Shown here piece by piece: positions 39,579 through 47,449 of a stretch of 64,000 bases of DNA. The stretch is from NCBI GenBank assembly GCA_022447365.1, contig JAKVBL010000004.1:396872-460871 (forward strand). Direction: 5' to 3'. The position numbers were made by a program, and so were the translations under genes. Below the pieces are notes generated by a model. It searched no databases, had not been told where the DNA came from, and saw only the letters and a program-made list of their open reading frames with translations. Within the stretch, counting starts at the first letter, position 1. Each line of letters begins with the position of its first letter. The DNA comes from Oleiphilaceae bacterium. GTDB lineage: Bacteria > Pseudomonadota > Gammaproteobacteria > Pseudomonadales > Oleiphilaceae.

Positions 39579-40907
39579 TTATGGGATGGCGGATGCCGTG
39601 CCCTGATATGTATATAGTGGGGTTGGTTCGCTATCGATAATTTGTAAACCGTTTTCATCAAGAACCGGTTGGCCGTCAGCATCGGTTTGGTAGGTGATGT
39701 CGTAATTGGTGTCAGGCACAAATGTTAAGCGCACGCCTTCTGCCGCCGTTTTATCTGGATCGATCAAAGCTAAAGCATCGAGTACAGCTTGTTTCTCGCA
39801 ATCCGTTGGGTTCTCAATAACCGTTGTGCCATCGGAAGCATAGATCGCTTCGTTATAGGTAGAGCCGTAAATGCGGACCTCTCCTTTAAACATGTCTCTA
39901 AGATCTACCTCAACACGCAAACGACGCAGTCCCGTGTGTGTGCTGTTTAGATCAAAACTATAGTCGGAGAACTTATTATTTTCTGACGCGCCACACTCTG
40001 CTGCCACTTCAGGCACAGTGGATGGAACTCGTGTTGGAATGCCTACAGCACAATCATCATAGGTTGTCGATGACACGTTATTTTCGTCAGCGACGGTCGT
40101 TGGATCGGTATCACAGTAGTCATTCTGATAATCGATCAATAGTTGACTCAGTTCTGTATCGGTCGCTTCATCAAATGAAAATCTAGCAAATTCTTTGTCA
40201 TCGTCAGGGTGGTTGACGATCGCTTGTCGAACTTCTGGTTTGATGTAGTTGACGGCATCGTAGTCGCTTCCTTTTACTTGGAAGAATCCGCTGTATTGCG
40301 CGCGGTCACGTGTCTGGATGTCATCGAGTAAGGTTTCGCTGGTGTCGAAAATGACAGACTGTCTCACGAGTTGCGTAAACGGACTGTATTCAATTGTGAC
40401 TTCGCCAAAACCAATTTCCTTGAGTTCTGGGTCATCACTGTCGATAAAACGAATATTGCGGTTCGTGAATGTACAAAAGTCATCATCATCAATCGTGGCT
40501 TGTTTCACTCTCTGACGAATGCTATCAAATGCCGCTTCGGTAAGTACTAATTGCTCAAAGAAATCGAGTTGGTTGGTTGCGCTCGTGACTACTGAACCAT
40601 CGTCTTCGTAATTGAGAAATTCATTAACGAGTCTTTTTATTTCAGTCAGTGCATCGCTCTCTTCCGCAGTTAATGTTTCCATTGGATCGGCGAACATCGT
40701 ATTGATTGCGGTGTTTAAATAGAGTTGGTATGCGTTGGGGTCAGTATTGGCATCGACTTTATAGCGGTCTGCTCTAGGAACTGGAAAAGCAATATCTAGA
40801 GCTTGCCCTTCGGCACATTTTTGAGCAGTTGTTTGGAACGCTGGATCACAGGCGCTTAACAATAAAGCTGAACAGAGTGTTGCACTCAGCTTAAAGACTT
40901 GTTGCAT
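39579..40907 (-). CDS. Putative lipoprotein of unknown function
   Basis: The N-terminus is a lipoprotein signal: a short hydrophobic stretch ending LLLSAC with C20 as the lipidation site, followed by D21, a residue that can favour inner-membrane retention in enterics. The remaining 420 residues are Asp/Glu/Thr-rich and soluble, with no repeats or domains I recognise. Six or so cysteines after C20 could pair in the periplasm. It is flanked by unrelated genes. The ATG at 40907 has no strong Shine-Dalgarno. Size and composition make it a real gene, but no function is assigned. Confidence 0.75.
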   Translation of the reverse strand: MQQVFKLSATLCSALLLSACDPAFQTTAQKCAEGQALDIAFPVPRADRYKVDANTDPNAYQLYLNTAINTMFADPMETLTAEESDALTEIKRLVNEFLNYEDDGSVVTSATNQLDFFEQLVLTEAAFDSIRQRVKQATIDDDDFCTFTNRNIRFIDSDDPELKEIGFGEVTIEYSPFTQLVRQSVIFDTSETLLDDIQTRDRAQYSGFFQVKGSDYDAVNYIKPEVRQAIVNHPDDDKEFARFSFDEATDTELSQLLIDYQNDYCDTDPTTVADENNVSSTTYDDCAVGIPTRVPSTVPEVAAECGASENNKFSDYSFDLNSTHTGLRRLRVEVDLRDMFKGEVRIYGSTYNEAIYASDGTTVIENPTDCEKQAVLDALALIDPDKTAAEGVRLTFVPDTNYDITYQTDADGQPVLDENGLQIIDSEPTPLYTYQGTASAIP

Positions 40908-41018
40908 ATAGGGTACTCACGCACTTCATTTAGACTTTAAAGACTGCGCGAGTGTACCATCTTATACACGCATATTCTGCGTGTGATGGGTGATATTTGA
41001 ATTGAAATGTGCGCTAGA

Positions 41019-41513
41019 TCAGCTCTGAATCAAACGCTTGAAGGTCTCGTGTAAGATCAGTGCATCATTTGATGCGCGATGACGTAATAAATCCATGTCA
41101 TTGATGGCTTGGTTATGGACGTCTTGCCACTTCGAAACTTGGTCTGCATCAAGCAAGGCGCTAATAGATTCAATGTGAAAGCTGTGTTTGATCCCTGAAG
41201 CTTTAAACAAGCGGTGAAGCCAAAAGCTATCAAAGGTCCACGCGTCACAATAAACAAAGTGATCACCTAAGAGCTCATTGAGTTGTTGCGCTACTTGATC
41301 GCAGTCTTGTCCGTTTTTTTCGAGCTCATCTCGACTGATCCCATGAATCTTAGCCGCTTTGCCAGACCAATCCTTCCAAAGCACATGAGGCTTAATGAGC
41401 CATGAGTGAGTGTCACCATTAGGCATGCAAATGCCCACTTCAATTGGGTAGCTCGCAATAAGATCAAGGCTGGAGGCCTCAAAGTCGATAAATATAGGAT
41501 TAACTGCTGTCAT
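41019..41513 (-). CDS. DnaQ-like 3'-5' exonuclease family protein
   Basis: This 164-residue single-domain protein has the DEDDh exonuclease pattern: FIDFEASSLDLIASYPIEVG holds the Asp-Glu pair, the FVYCDAWTFDSFWLHRLF segment provides the third Asp, and HRASNDALILHETFKRL the fourth with its His. It resembles small RNase T/oligoribonuclease/DnaQ-type nucleases but is too diverged for me to name a substrate. It is upstream of the lipoprotein gene by 111 bases on the same strand. Start ATG 41513. Confidence 0.8.
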   Translation of the reverse strand: MTAVNPIFIDFEASSLDLIASYPIEVGICMPNGDTHSWLIKPHVLWKDWSGKAAKIHGISRDELEKNGQDCDQVAQQLNELLGDHFVYCDAWTFDSFWLHRLFKASGIKHSFHIESISALLDADQVSKWQDVHNQAINDMDLLRHRASNDALILHETFKRLIQS

Positions 41514-41685
41514 AATGGGCTGCGCTTAAAAAACTCTTGCTATGGTAGCCAGTGTTTAACATGCTCGCAATTGATCGTAGAAGATATATTCGAAAACTGC
41601 GAAGTGAACGCATCGGTATAGTAAGTTTTGATTGCGGAACAATATTCACAAGCTAGAATGCAGACCGAGCAATAAGGAGTGAACT

Positions 41686-42342
41686 ATGAGTGATAAAATT
41701 GTCGTGATTTATTCTGGTGGAATGGATTCGTTTACCGTTCTCCATGACGCAGTAAGGACGGGTAAACAAGTTTATGCCGTTTCGTTTAATTATGGGCAAA
41801 AACATTCAAAAGAGCTGCATTACGCGCAAAAGGTGTGTGATGAGTTAGCTATCCCTCACAAAATCGTCGACATCACGGCTATCCATCAATTATTACTCGG
41901 ATCTTCACTCACAGATGATATTGAAATTCCTGACGGGCATTATGAAGAAGAGAGTATGAAATCTACCATGGTGCCGAATCGGAACATGATCATGATTTCT
42001 CTCGCTGTCGGTTATGCAGTATCAATCGGTGCTGGTTTTGTTTACTACGGTGCGCATAGTGGTGATCATGCGATTTATCCTGATTGTCGTCCTGAGTTTG
42101 TCCAAAAAATGGCAGATGTAGCGCGTATTGCTAATTATGAGCCAGTCGAGATTGTTGCGCCGTTTCTTAACTCGTCTAAAGGAGAGATTTTAGCGCAAGG
42201 CCTCAAATATGATTTGGACTATGGCAAGACTTGGACTTGCTACAAAGGCAAAGAGAAAGCGTGTGGAAAATGTGGCGCATGCCAAGAACGTATGGAAGCT
42301 TTTGAACTTAATAATGCGATTGACCCATTGAGTTATGAATAA
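41686..42342 (+). CDS. queC: 7-cyano-7-deazaguanine synthase QueC
   Basis: QueC converts carboxy-deazaguanine to preQ0 with ATP and ammonia in queuosine synthesis. The PP-loop motif SGGMDS is at residues 10-15. The C-terminal zinc site is visible as C...CGKCGAC ([19 protein letters not shown]). VPNRNMIM and [19 protein letters not shown] are typical QueC segments. The 218 residues are normal. No other que gene is in the window, so it is detached from queD/E/F. AAGGAGTG precedes the ATG and its stop overlaps apaH by one base. Confidence 0.96.
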   Translation: MSDKIVVIYSGGMDSFTVLHDAVRTGKQVYAVSFNYGQKHSKELHYAQKVCDELAIPHKIVDITAIHQLLLGSSLTDDIEIPDGHYEEESMKSTMVPNRNMIMISLAVGYAVSIGAGFVYYGAHSGDHAIYPDCRPEFVQKMADVARIANYEPVEIVAPFLNSSKGEILAQGLKYDLDYGKTWTCYKGKEKACGKCGACQERMEAFELNNAIDPLSYE

Positions 42343-43145
42343 TGACTAGATATGCAATGGGGGATCTACAAGGCTGCTACATTCAGTTTCAGGCTTTATT
42401 AGATAAGCTTGCGTATAGTCCTTCGCGCGATGAGTTATGGCTGGCCGGGGATCTTGTCAATAGAGGGCCTGACTCCCTATCCTGTTTGCGATTGGCGAGA
42501 GACCTCGAAGCGAGAATTGTTTTAGGGAACCATGACTTACATCTTTTAGCTTGTTACTATAGTGAGCACTTACTAAAGCGAAAAGATACTTTGCGCGAGA
42601 TATTTGAGGCTAATGACTGTGACGATTTAATGGAATGGTTGCGCAAACAGCCCCTTGTACAAGTAGACGACGATAAAAAGCTTTTCATGAGTCATGCTGG
42701 CTTACCGCATATTTGGAAAGTAAAAAAAGCAAGAAAATACGCCCAAGAAGTGCATGAAATATTAGCTGGCAACGATAAGAAAGCCTTGAGCTCTTACTTC
42801 AGTGAAATGTATGGCAACGACCCTGATGTTTGGGATAGAACTCTTACAGGGCAAACCCGACTAAGGGTGATTACAAACTACTTAACGCGCATGCGCTTTG
42901 TTGATCAAAATGGTCGTTTAGATTTTTCAGTAAAAGAAGGTGTCGATAAAACACCTCATGATTTTAAACCTTGGTTTGCATACCCAGTTACGCATAAGTG
43001 GGTAACAATTTTTGGTCATTGGGCTGCGCTAGAAGGGCATACTGGAAACCGACAGTTTCAAGCGATTGATACAGGGTGTGTCTGGGGTGGCAGTCTAACT
43101 GCATTAAATATCGATACGTTTGAGCGAGTCAGTGTCGAGGCTTGA
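42342..43145 (+). CDS. apaH: Symmetrical bis(5'-nucleosyl)-tetraphosphatase
   Basis: ApaH cleaves Ap4A to two ADP and also removes Np4 caps from RNA. The phosphoesterase motifs GDLQGCY (GDxxG) near residue 7, LVNRGPDS and GNHDLHLLA are evident; an FGHWAALEG segment supplies a further metal His. The 267-residue length is normal. The start overlaps queC's stop by one base, so the two genes are translationally coupled. In E. coli apaH instead follows ksgA and apaG, so this neighbourhood differs. Confidence 0.95.
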   Translation: MTRYAMGDLQGCYIQFQALLDKLAYSPSRDELWLAGDLVNRGPDSLSCLRLARDLEARIVLGNHDLHLLACYYSEHLLKRKDTLREIFEANDCDDLMEWLRKQPLVQVDDDKKLFMSHAGLPHIWKVKKARKYAQEVHEILAGNDKKALSSYFSEMYGNDPDVWDRTLTGQTRLRVITNYLTRMRFVDQNGRLDFSVKEGVDKTPHDFKPWFAYPVTHKWVTIFGHWAALEGHTGNRQFQAIDTGCVWGGSLTALNIDTFERVSVEA

Positions 43146-43180
43146 AGTAAGCCAAATATGGATAAGAATTACAACGAAAC

Positions 43181-43591
43181 ATGAATCGTCTTTCATCAAC
43201 TTTGCTAGCGATTAGCTTTCTGTCAGCAGGTTTGTCTGTAGCTTTAGGTGCGTTTGCCGCACATGCTTTAAAGTCCAGATTAAGTGAACGCATGTTAGAA
43301 GTGTTTCAAACTGGTGTTGAGTATCAGTTTAATCATTCGCTTGGGCTTATGGTGTTGGCGCTTTTGTTGACGCAGACGTCTGACTCGCTTGCTGGGAAAG
43401 CGCTGCAAAGAGCATCGGCATTAATGATCGCTGGTGTATGTCTATTTAGCGGAAGTTTATATGTATTGGCTGTTTCGGGAGTAAGATCTTGGGGCATGGT
43501 AACGCCAGTTGGTGGCGTTTTGTTGATAGCTTCTTGGCTTGTTGCGGCTTATGCAATGTATCGGATGAAGACTAAGAAACTCGGAGAGTGA
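43181..43591 (+). CDS. DUF423 membrane protein (YgdD-like)
   Basis: Four hydrophobic helices in 136 residues. The protein begins with a SAGLSVALGAFAAHALKSRL segment characteristic of DUF423 and ends with GMVTPVGGVLLIASW, both typical of the family. It sits in the inner membrane and its function is unknown. It starts 36 bases after apaH with a weak ribosome site and is followed after seven bases by thiS, so it probably shares a transcript with both. Confidence 0.88.
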   Translation: MNRLSSTLLAISFLSAGLSVALGAFAAHALKSRLSERMLEVFQTGVEYQFNHSLGLMVLALLLTQTSDSLAGKALQRASALMIAGVCLFSGSLYVLAVSGVRSWGMVTPVGGVLLIASWLVAAYAMYRMKTKKLGE

Positions 43592-43598
43592 TTCTTTA

Positions 43599-43799
43599 AT
43601 GGAAATTATGCTGAATGGTGAAGCTTTCCAATGTGATGATAACGCAACACTTCAAGATATCGCGAAAGCCATGTCGTTAGTTGGAAAACGTTACGCCATA
43701 GAGTTGAATAAAGAAATTGTGCCTAAAACTGAACATGAACACACGACGTTAAGTACGGGTGACATCGTTGAAGTGGTGCAAGCAATTGGTGGGGGTTAA
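43599..43799 (+). CDS. thiS: Sulfur carrier protein ThiS
   Basis: This is the ubiquitin-like 66-residue sulfur carrier for the thiazole half of thiamine. The C-terminal Gly-Gly that becomes a thiocarboxylate is present, with an extra glycine (AIGGG). It begins with MLNGEAFQ-type ThiS residues. GGAGAG precedes the ATG. thiG follows after three bases. No ThiF or ThiE gene is in the window, so activation must come from elsewhere on the chromosome. Confidence 0.95.
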   Translation: MEIMLNGEAFQCDDNATLQDIAKAMSLVGKRYAIELNKEIVPKTEHEHTTLSTGDIVEVVQAIGGG

Positions 43800-43802
43800 T
43801 CA

Positions 43803-44597
43803 GTGACAATGAATCAAATAGATACGGGTGTTCTAGAGGTTGCTGGCAAACGTTACGGAAGTCGTTTGTTGGTAGGAACAGGAAAGTATAAAGACCTTGA
43901 AGAAACACGTATTGCAATCGAAGCAAGTGGCGCAGAGATCGTTACGGTAGCGGTTCGAAGAACGAATATCGGCCAGAATCCTGATGAACCCAATCTATTA
44001 GAAGTTATATCTCCTGAGAAATATACGATCCTTCCCAATACGGCTGGCTGCTATAACGCGGAAGATGCCGTACGGACTTGCAGATTAGCGCGTGAGCTTC
44101 TTGATGGACATGATCTAGTGAAGCTTGAGGTGCTTGGCGATCAGAAGACGCTTTACCCAAATGTGGTCGAAACATTGTCGGCGGCAAAGACCTTGGTCAA
44201 AGATGGCTTTAAGGTCATGGTCTACACAACAGATGATCCTTTGATCGCTAAAGAGCTAGAAGAGATTGGTTGTGTGGCGGTGATGCCACTAGGTGCCCCC
44301 ATTGGTAGTGGGCTCGGGATTCGCAATCCGCACAATATTCATATGATTCTTGAGAATGCGAATGTGCCCATTTTAGTTGATGCGGGCGTTGGTACGGCTT
44401 CGGATGCAGCGATAGCGATGGAACTTGGTTGTGATGGCGTGTTGATGAATACTGCCATTGCAGCAGCTAAAGATCCTGTGATGATGGCGCACGCAATGAA
44501 ATTGGCGGTTGAAAGTGGTCGCGCTGCATACTTAGCGGGTCGGATGCCTCGTAAACTATACGCTTCTGCATCTTCCCCTCTTGAAGGCCTAATTTAA
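43803..44597 (+). CDS. thiG: Thiazole synthase ThiG
   Basis: ThiG condenses deoxyxylulose phosphate, ThiS-thiocarboxylate and dehydroglycine to thiazole phosphate. It is a TIM barrel of 264 residues with the usual segments: [45 protein letters not shown], then [14 protein letters not shown], and [14 protein letters not shown]. The start is taken as GTG 43803 since GGGGG is six to seven bases before it; ATG 43809 is the alternative. No TPP riboswitch was recognised upstream of thiS or DUF423. Confidence 0.96.
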   Translation: MTMNQIDTGVLEVAGKRYGSRLLVGTGKYKDLEETRIAIEASGAEIVTVAVRRTNIGQNPDEPNLLEVISPEKYTILPNTAGCYNAEDAVRTCRLARELLDGHDLVKLEVLGDQKTLYPNVVETLSAAKTLVKDGFKVMVYTTDDPLIAKELEEIGCVAVMPLGAPIGSGLGIRNPHNIHMILENANVPILVDAGVGTASDAAIAMELGCDGVLMNTAIAAAKDPVMMAHAMKLAVESGRAAYLAGRMPRKLYASASSPLEGLI

Positions 44598-44636
44598 GGT
44601 TGAGTTTAATTAAAATAACGAGGGTAGATAGCCACA

Positions 44637-45239
44637 ATGGCCCCGGAAAAAAAACACAAAGTGAGTAGAAAAGAGCAAATCCTTCAAGTACTAGCCAGTA
44701 TGCTTGAGGACAATTTAGGGGAGCGTATCACCACTGCAAAGCTTGCGGTTGAAGTCGGGGTTACCGAGGCTGCGCTTTACAGGCACTTCCCGAGTAAGGC
44801 GAAAATGTATGAAGGCCTTATTGAGTTTATCGAAGAGACTGTGTTTAGCCGTGTGACGCGTATCAAGGCTGAGGGACAAGGCTGTTTAGACAAGTTGCAG
44901 AAGATACTAACTTTGGTGCTTGCTTTTGCCGAAAAGAATCAAGGAATGTGCCGCATTCTTGCTGGTGATGCATTAGCGGGAGAGAACGAAAAAGTTCGGA
45001 ATCGTGCTGAGCAGTTTTTTCAACGCTTAGAAACAGAACTCAAGCAAATTATCAAAGAAGGTGAGGCCCAAGAGGGTTTGACCAGACGTCTTAGCCCAGC
45101 AGCTAGCGCAAACTTGTTGTTGGTCAATGTTGAAGGGCGCGTTCACCAATTTGTTCGTAGTGAGTTCAAAGTTAAGCCAACGGCGAATTGGGTGAGTCAT
45201 TGGCCGATCTTAGCGAGTGGCTTATTTCAACAGCCATAA
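44637..45239 (+). CDS. slmA: Nucleoid occlusion factor SlmA
   Basis: SlmA is a TetR-like DNA-binding protein that blocks FtsZ assembly over the nucleoid. The helix-turn-helix is at about residues 27-56 (ITTAKLAVEVGVTEAALYRH, then FPSKAKMYEGL), preceded by RKEQILQVLASMLED. The remaining helical domain and the ending NWVSHWPILASGLFQQP match SlmA. The length (200) is normal. The ATG has AGGGTAG upstream. Its stop codon lies in the loop of a hairpin with the convergent inositol-phosphatase family gene. Confidence 0.93.
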   Translation: MAPEKKHKVSRKEQILQVLASMLEDNLGERITTAKLAVEVGVTEAALYRHFPSKAKMYEGLIEFIEETVFSRVTRIKAEGQGCLDKLQKILTLVLAFAEKNQGMCRILAGDALAGENEKVRNRAEQFFQRLETELKQIIKEGEAQEGLTRRLSPAASANLLLVNVEGRVHQFVRSEFKVKPTANWVSHWPILASGLFQQP

Positions 45240-45251
45240 TTTAGGTTGTTG
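45228..45251. other. Hairpin containing the slmA and IMPase stop codons
   Basis: CAACAGCC (45228-45235) pairs with GGTTGTTG (45244-45251), eight pairs including one G-U. The 8-base loop ATAATTTA holds both convergent TAA stops (45237-45239 and, reversed, 45243-45241). No U-tract is present. It resembles the hairpin at 15469-15492. Confidence 0.6.
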
Positions 45252-46050
45252 GGGCCAGAAGCGCTCGTGCTTGATCGAAGAGTGCGGGCGAACTTATCAA
45301 TAAGTTCTGATCATAAATGGCCGCGGGAATATGAGCTGGAACTTCACTGAAATGGCCGCAACGTGCGCCTGCTTCTATAGCAATGACACGTGCCGCGGCA
45401 AAGTCCCATGGGCTTAAAGATTCAAAGTAAAAATCATGGCGGCCGCACGCAACCCAACAAATATCTAAGGCAGCACTGCCTAAACGACGTAAGTCTTGGC
45501 ATTTTTCGAGCATAATGGTCACGCGTTCGAGTATCGGAGGAAGCGTGCTTTTGTCATAGGGGAAGCCCGTTGCAAAGACTGCTTTACGAAAATTTTGTTG
45601 GCCACTTATGCTTATAGCCTCTTCGTTGAGAGTTGCGCCGGCACCCTTTAATCCGCAAAACATTTCATTTAGGAACGGGTTGTATACGACCCCGCATTGC
45701 ACATCTCCATCGCAAGCAAATGCAATACTGACTGCGACCATCTGCTGTCCGTGGGCATAGTTGACGGTTCCATCTATGGGGTCGATGATCCAAATTGGAC
45801 TGCTTAAATCATGCCCGAGTGATTTGTCTGTGCAGGTTTCCTCAGTCAAAAAACGATGATCTGGAAACACTTCTTTAATGCGCTCAACAATTAGTTTATC
45901 CGCGGCAAGATCAGCATTGGTCACGAGTTCATGTTGATCTTTATATTGATGATCAAGAGAACCTTCCTCGCGTAATTGTTTAATCAGTTGTCCTGCTTCG
46001 AGCGCGACTTTTTTACTGAGTTGAAAGGCGGATTGGTATAGATCTGACAT
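45241..46050 (-). CDS. Inositol monophosphatase family phosphatase
   Basis: This Mg-dependent phosphatase is of the IMPase/SuhB/CysQ/HisN superfamily. Metal-site motifs are TEET (residues about 69-72), WIIDPIDGTVNYAHG in the middle and a late SPWDFAAARVIAIEAGA. The 269-residue length is typical. Substrate cannot be settled from sequence: inositol phosphate, 3'-phosphoadenosine nucleotides or histidinol phosphate are possible. It diverges from the attenuator-controlled DAHP synthase and converges with slmA. Confidence 0.9.
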   Translation of the reverse strand: MSDLYQSAFQLSKKVALEAGQLIKQLREEGSLDHQYKDQHELVTNADLAADKLIVERIKEVFPDHRFLTEETCTDKSLGHDLSSPIWIIDPIDGTVNYAHGQQMVAVSIAFACDGDVQCGVVYNPFLNEMFCGLKGAGATLNEEAISISGQQNFRKAVFATGFPYDKSTLPPILERVTIMLEKCQDLRRLGSAALDICWVACGRHDFYFESLSPWDFAAARVIAIEAGARCGHFSEVPAHIPAAIYDQNLLISSPALFDQARALLAPTT

Positions 46051-46120
46051 GCTGTTCTCTTTTTTTGTGCGCGAATGTTCACGATATAAGCCCGATATCC
46101 AGGAAATAAAGGTCTGGCTG

Positions 46121-46149
46121 TTTACAAATCATGAAATCGAGGTTAAATT
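46121..46149 (+). promoter_or_regulatory. Candidate promoter of the leader/DAHP synthase transcript
   Basis: TTTACA (46121-46126) and TAAATT (46144-46149) are 17 bases apart. The -35 matches consensus at five of six positions and the -10 at four. Transcription would begin near 46156, about 46 bases before the leader ATG at 46202. Confidence 0.4.
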
Positions 46150-46201
46150 TGATCCCACTATGAAGATGAATTTGAAGCAAACTCGACCTCAAAACAACCG
46201 A

Positions 46202-46282
46202 ATGACTTATCCGGCATCTTCTGTTGCGTGGCACTTTAGCTTTTATTTTGGTTATCACAAAGGTATGGTCGTGCCCAGCTAA
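46202..46282 (+). CDS. Attenuator leader peptide, 26 residues, aromatic-rich
   Basis: From ATG 46202 the frame has Tyr at 3, Trp at 10, Phe at 12, 14 and 16, and Tyr at 15 and 18: seven aromatic codons in sixteen. It ends at TAA 46280-46282, 13 bases before the first hairpin arm. ATG codons at 46160 and 46166 are alternative in-frame starts, and none has a good Shine-Dalgarno, which lowers confidence in the exact start. The aromatic run and following exclusive hairpins are as expected for ribosome-mediated attenuation of an aromatic-pathway gene. Confidence 0.65.
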   Translation: MTYPASSVAWHFSFYFGYHKGMVVPS

Positions 46283-46323
46283 CTAAGCATTATAGGGAGG
46301 CCATCTAAGCGCCTCCGAAGAAG

Positions 46324-46360
46324 AAACCTCGGTAGGCGCAGCCCCCCGAGGTTTTTTTTT
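46324..46360 (+). terminator. Attenuator terminator before the DAHP synthase gene
   Basis: AAACCTCGG (46324-46332) pairs with CCGAGGTTT (46346-46354), nine pairs with a 13-base loop, followed by T residues to 46360. The ATG of the DAHP synthase is 15 bases further on. Its left arm shares 46330-46332 with the competing antiterminator pairing. Confidence 0.9.
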
Positions 46361-46375
46361 AGAAGGAAAACAACA

Positions 46376-47422
46376 ATGAGCCAAGTTCAAGCCCAATCGA
46401 GCAATGAAGAAGCGGTAGCGATACTGACCCCTTTAGTCAGCCCAAAAGCTTTGAAGGAATGTTTTCCTTTGAATGATGCGTTGTCTGATCAGATTTTTAA
46501 GCAACGTCAACAGGTGCAGGATATCGTGACAGGGGCAGATAATCGCTTGTTAGTGATAACAGGTCCATGTTCATTGCATTGTGATCAATCTGCAATTGAG
46601 TATGCCGAGCGTCTTGTCGCATTAAACGAAAAGTTCAGCGATAAGCTACTTATCGTTATGCGTGCCTATCTTGAAAAACCACGAACAAGTGTTGGTTGGA
46701 AAGGGATGTTGTACGATCCAGATATGGATGGCTCCGATGACTTAGGCGCAGGTTTAGAGGCAAGCAGAAGTTTGTTGTTACGTTTGGTTGAGCTTGGTGT
46801 GCCTCTGGCGACTGAAGCCTTAAATCCTCTAGCGATGCCTTACTTGGATGATTTGATTTCATGGGTAGCAATTGGCGCTCGAACAACTGAGTCTCAAACA
46901 CATAGAGAAATGGCGAGTGCTTTACCGTGTTCAGTCGGGTTTAAGAATGGTACCGATGGAGGATTAGATGTTGCCATTAATGCATTAATTTCGGCGGCTA
47001 ACCCTCATAGTTTCTTCTCGATGTGCCAAGATGGACAAATTAATCATATGCGTTCGGTCGGTAATCCGTATGGTCAATTGGTACTGCGTGGCGGAAAACA
47101 CGGGCCAAACTATGATGTGGTGCATTTAGCCCAGGCGAAGAAAATGATGACTGAGGCTGGTTTAATACCAAGTGTATTGGTCGATTGTAGTCATGAAAAC
47201 TCCGGCAAGGATCACGCACTTCAATCGAAAGCAGTTGAAAATATTCTTGCTCAAAAAACTGCAGGGTGTGATGTGATTAAAGGCCTTATGCTCGAGAGCC
47301 ATTTAGTCGAAGGTCGTCAGAATATTAGTGACACAATGAATTATGGGCAGTCGGTTACGGATGCCTGCATCGGTTGGGATGAAACGGATGCATTGATTGA
47401 GAAAATTTATACTCAGCTATAG
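46376..47422 (+). CDS. 3-deoxy-7-phosphoheptulonate (DAHP) synthase, class I
   Basis: The enzyme condenses PEP and erythrose 4-phosphate, the first step of aromatic amino acid synthesis. It belongs to the AroF/G/H-type family: ITGPCSLHCDQSAIEYAERL, MRAYLEKPRTSVGWKG, WVAIGARTTESQTHREMASA, GFKNGTDGG, and VDCSHENSGKDH near the C-terminus. The 348 residues are typical. Which of Phe, Tyr or Trp inhibits it cannot be read by eye. AGAAGG is ten bases before the ATG, immediately after the terminator U-tract. The attenuator implies control by aromatic-tRNA charging. Confidence 0.93.
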   Translation: MSQVQAQSSNEEAVAILTPLVSPKALKECFPLNDALSDQIFKQRQQVQDIVTGADNRLLVITGPCSLHCDQSAIEYAERLVALNEKFSDKLLIVMRAYLEKPRTSVGWKGMLYDPDMDGSDDLGAGLEASRSLLLRLVELGVPLATEALNPLAMPYLDDLISWVAIGARTTESQTHREMASALPCSVGFKNGTDGGLDVAINALISAANPHSFFSMCQDGQINHMRSVGNPYGQLVLRGGKHGPNYDVVHLAQAKKMMTEAGLIPSVLVDCSHENSGKDHALQSKAVENILAQKTAGCDVIKGLMLESHLVEGRQNISDTMNYGQSVTDACIGWDETDALIEKIYTQL

Positions 47423-47441
47423 CTAACTGCTATAACTGAGT
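47411..47441. terminator. Hairpin overlapping the end of the DAHP synthase gene
   Basis: ACTCAG-C-TATAGC (47411-47423) pairs with GCTATA-A-CTGAGT (47429-47441), twelve pairs with one mismatch around TAACT. The TAG stop of the DAHP synthase gene (47420-47422) lies in the stem. A weak ATTT follows. It lies between the convergent genes and could end either transcript. Confidence 0.45.
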
Positions 47442-47449
47442 ATTTGCCA

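Larger units (their letters stand above)
46051..46375 (+). promoter_or_regulatory. Leader region of the DAHP synthase gene with transcription attenuator
   Basis: This 325-base gap holds a candidate promoter (46121-46149), a leader peptide frame (46202-46282) and four hairpin-forming segments. Segment 1 GGAGGC (46296-46301) can pair with segment 2 GCCTCC (46311-46316). Segment 2 GCCTCCG (46311-46317) can pair with segment 3 CGGTAGGC (46330-46337, one bulge), and segment 3 overlaps the first arm of the terminator at 46324-46360. A further pairing of AUGGUC (46265-46270) with GGCCAU (46299-46304) competes with segment 1-2. The pairings are mutually exclusive, as in amino-acid operon attenuation. 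Confidence 0.75.

Noticed and set aside
40966..40984. Hairpin ACACGCA/TGCGTGT between the exonuclease and lipoprotein genes
   Set aside because: Only 7 bp with no U-tract. It could be chance, so it is not annotated as a terminator.
43146..43180. Possible TPP riboswitch before the DUF423-thiS-thiG genes
   Set aside because: The gap is 35 bases, too short for a THI element, and no conserved core was seen.
46049..46201. Longer open frame (77 codons) extending upstream of the aromatic leader peptide
   Set aside because: The upstream part overlaps the start of the divergent phosphatase gene and the candidate promoter and has no ribosome site. Only the part from about 46160 or 46202 is retained as the leader peptide.
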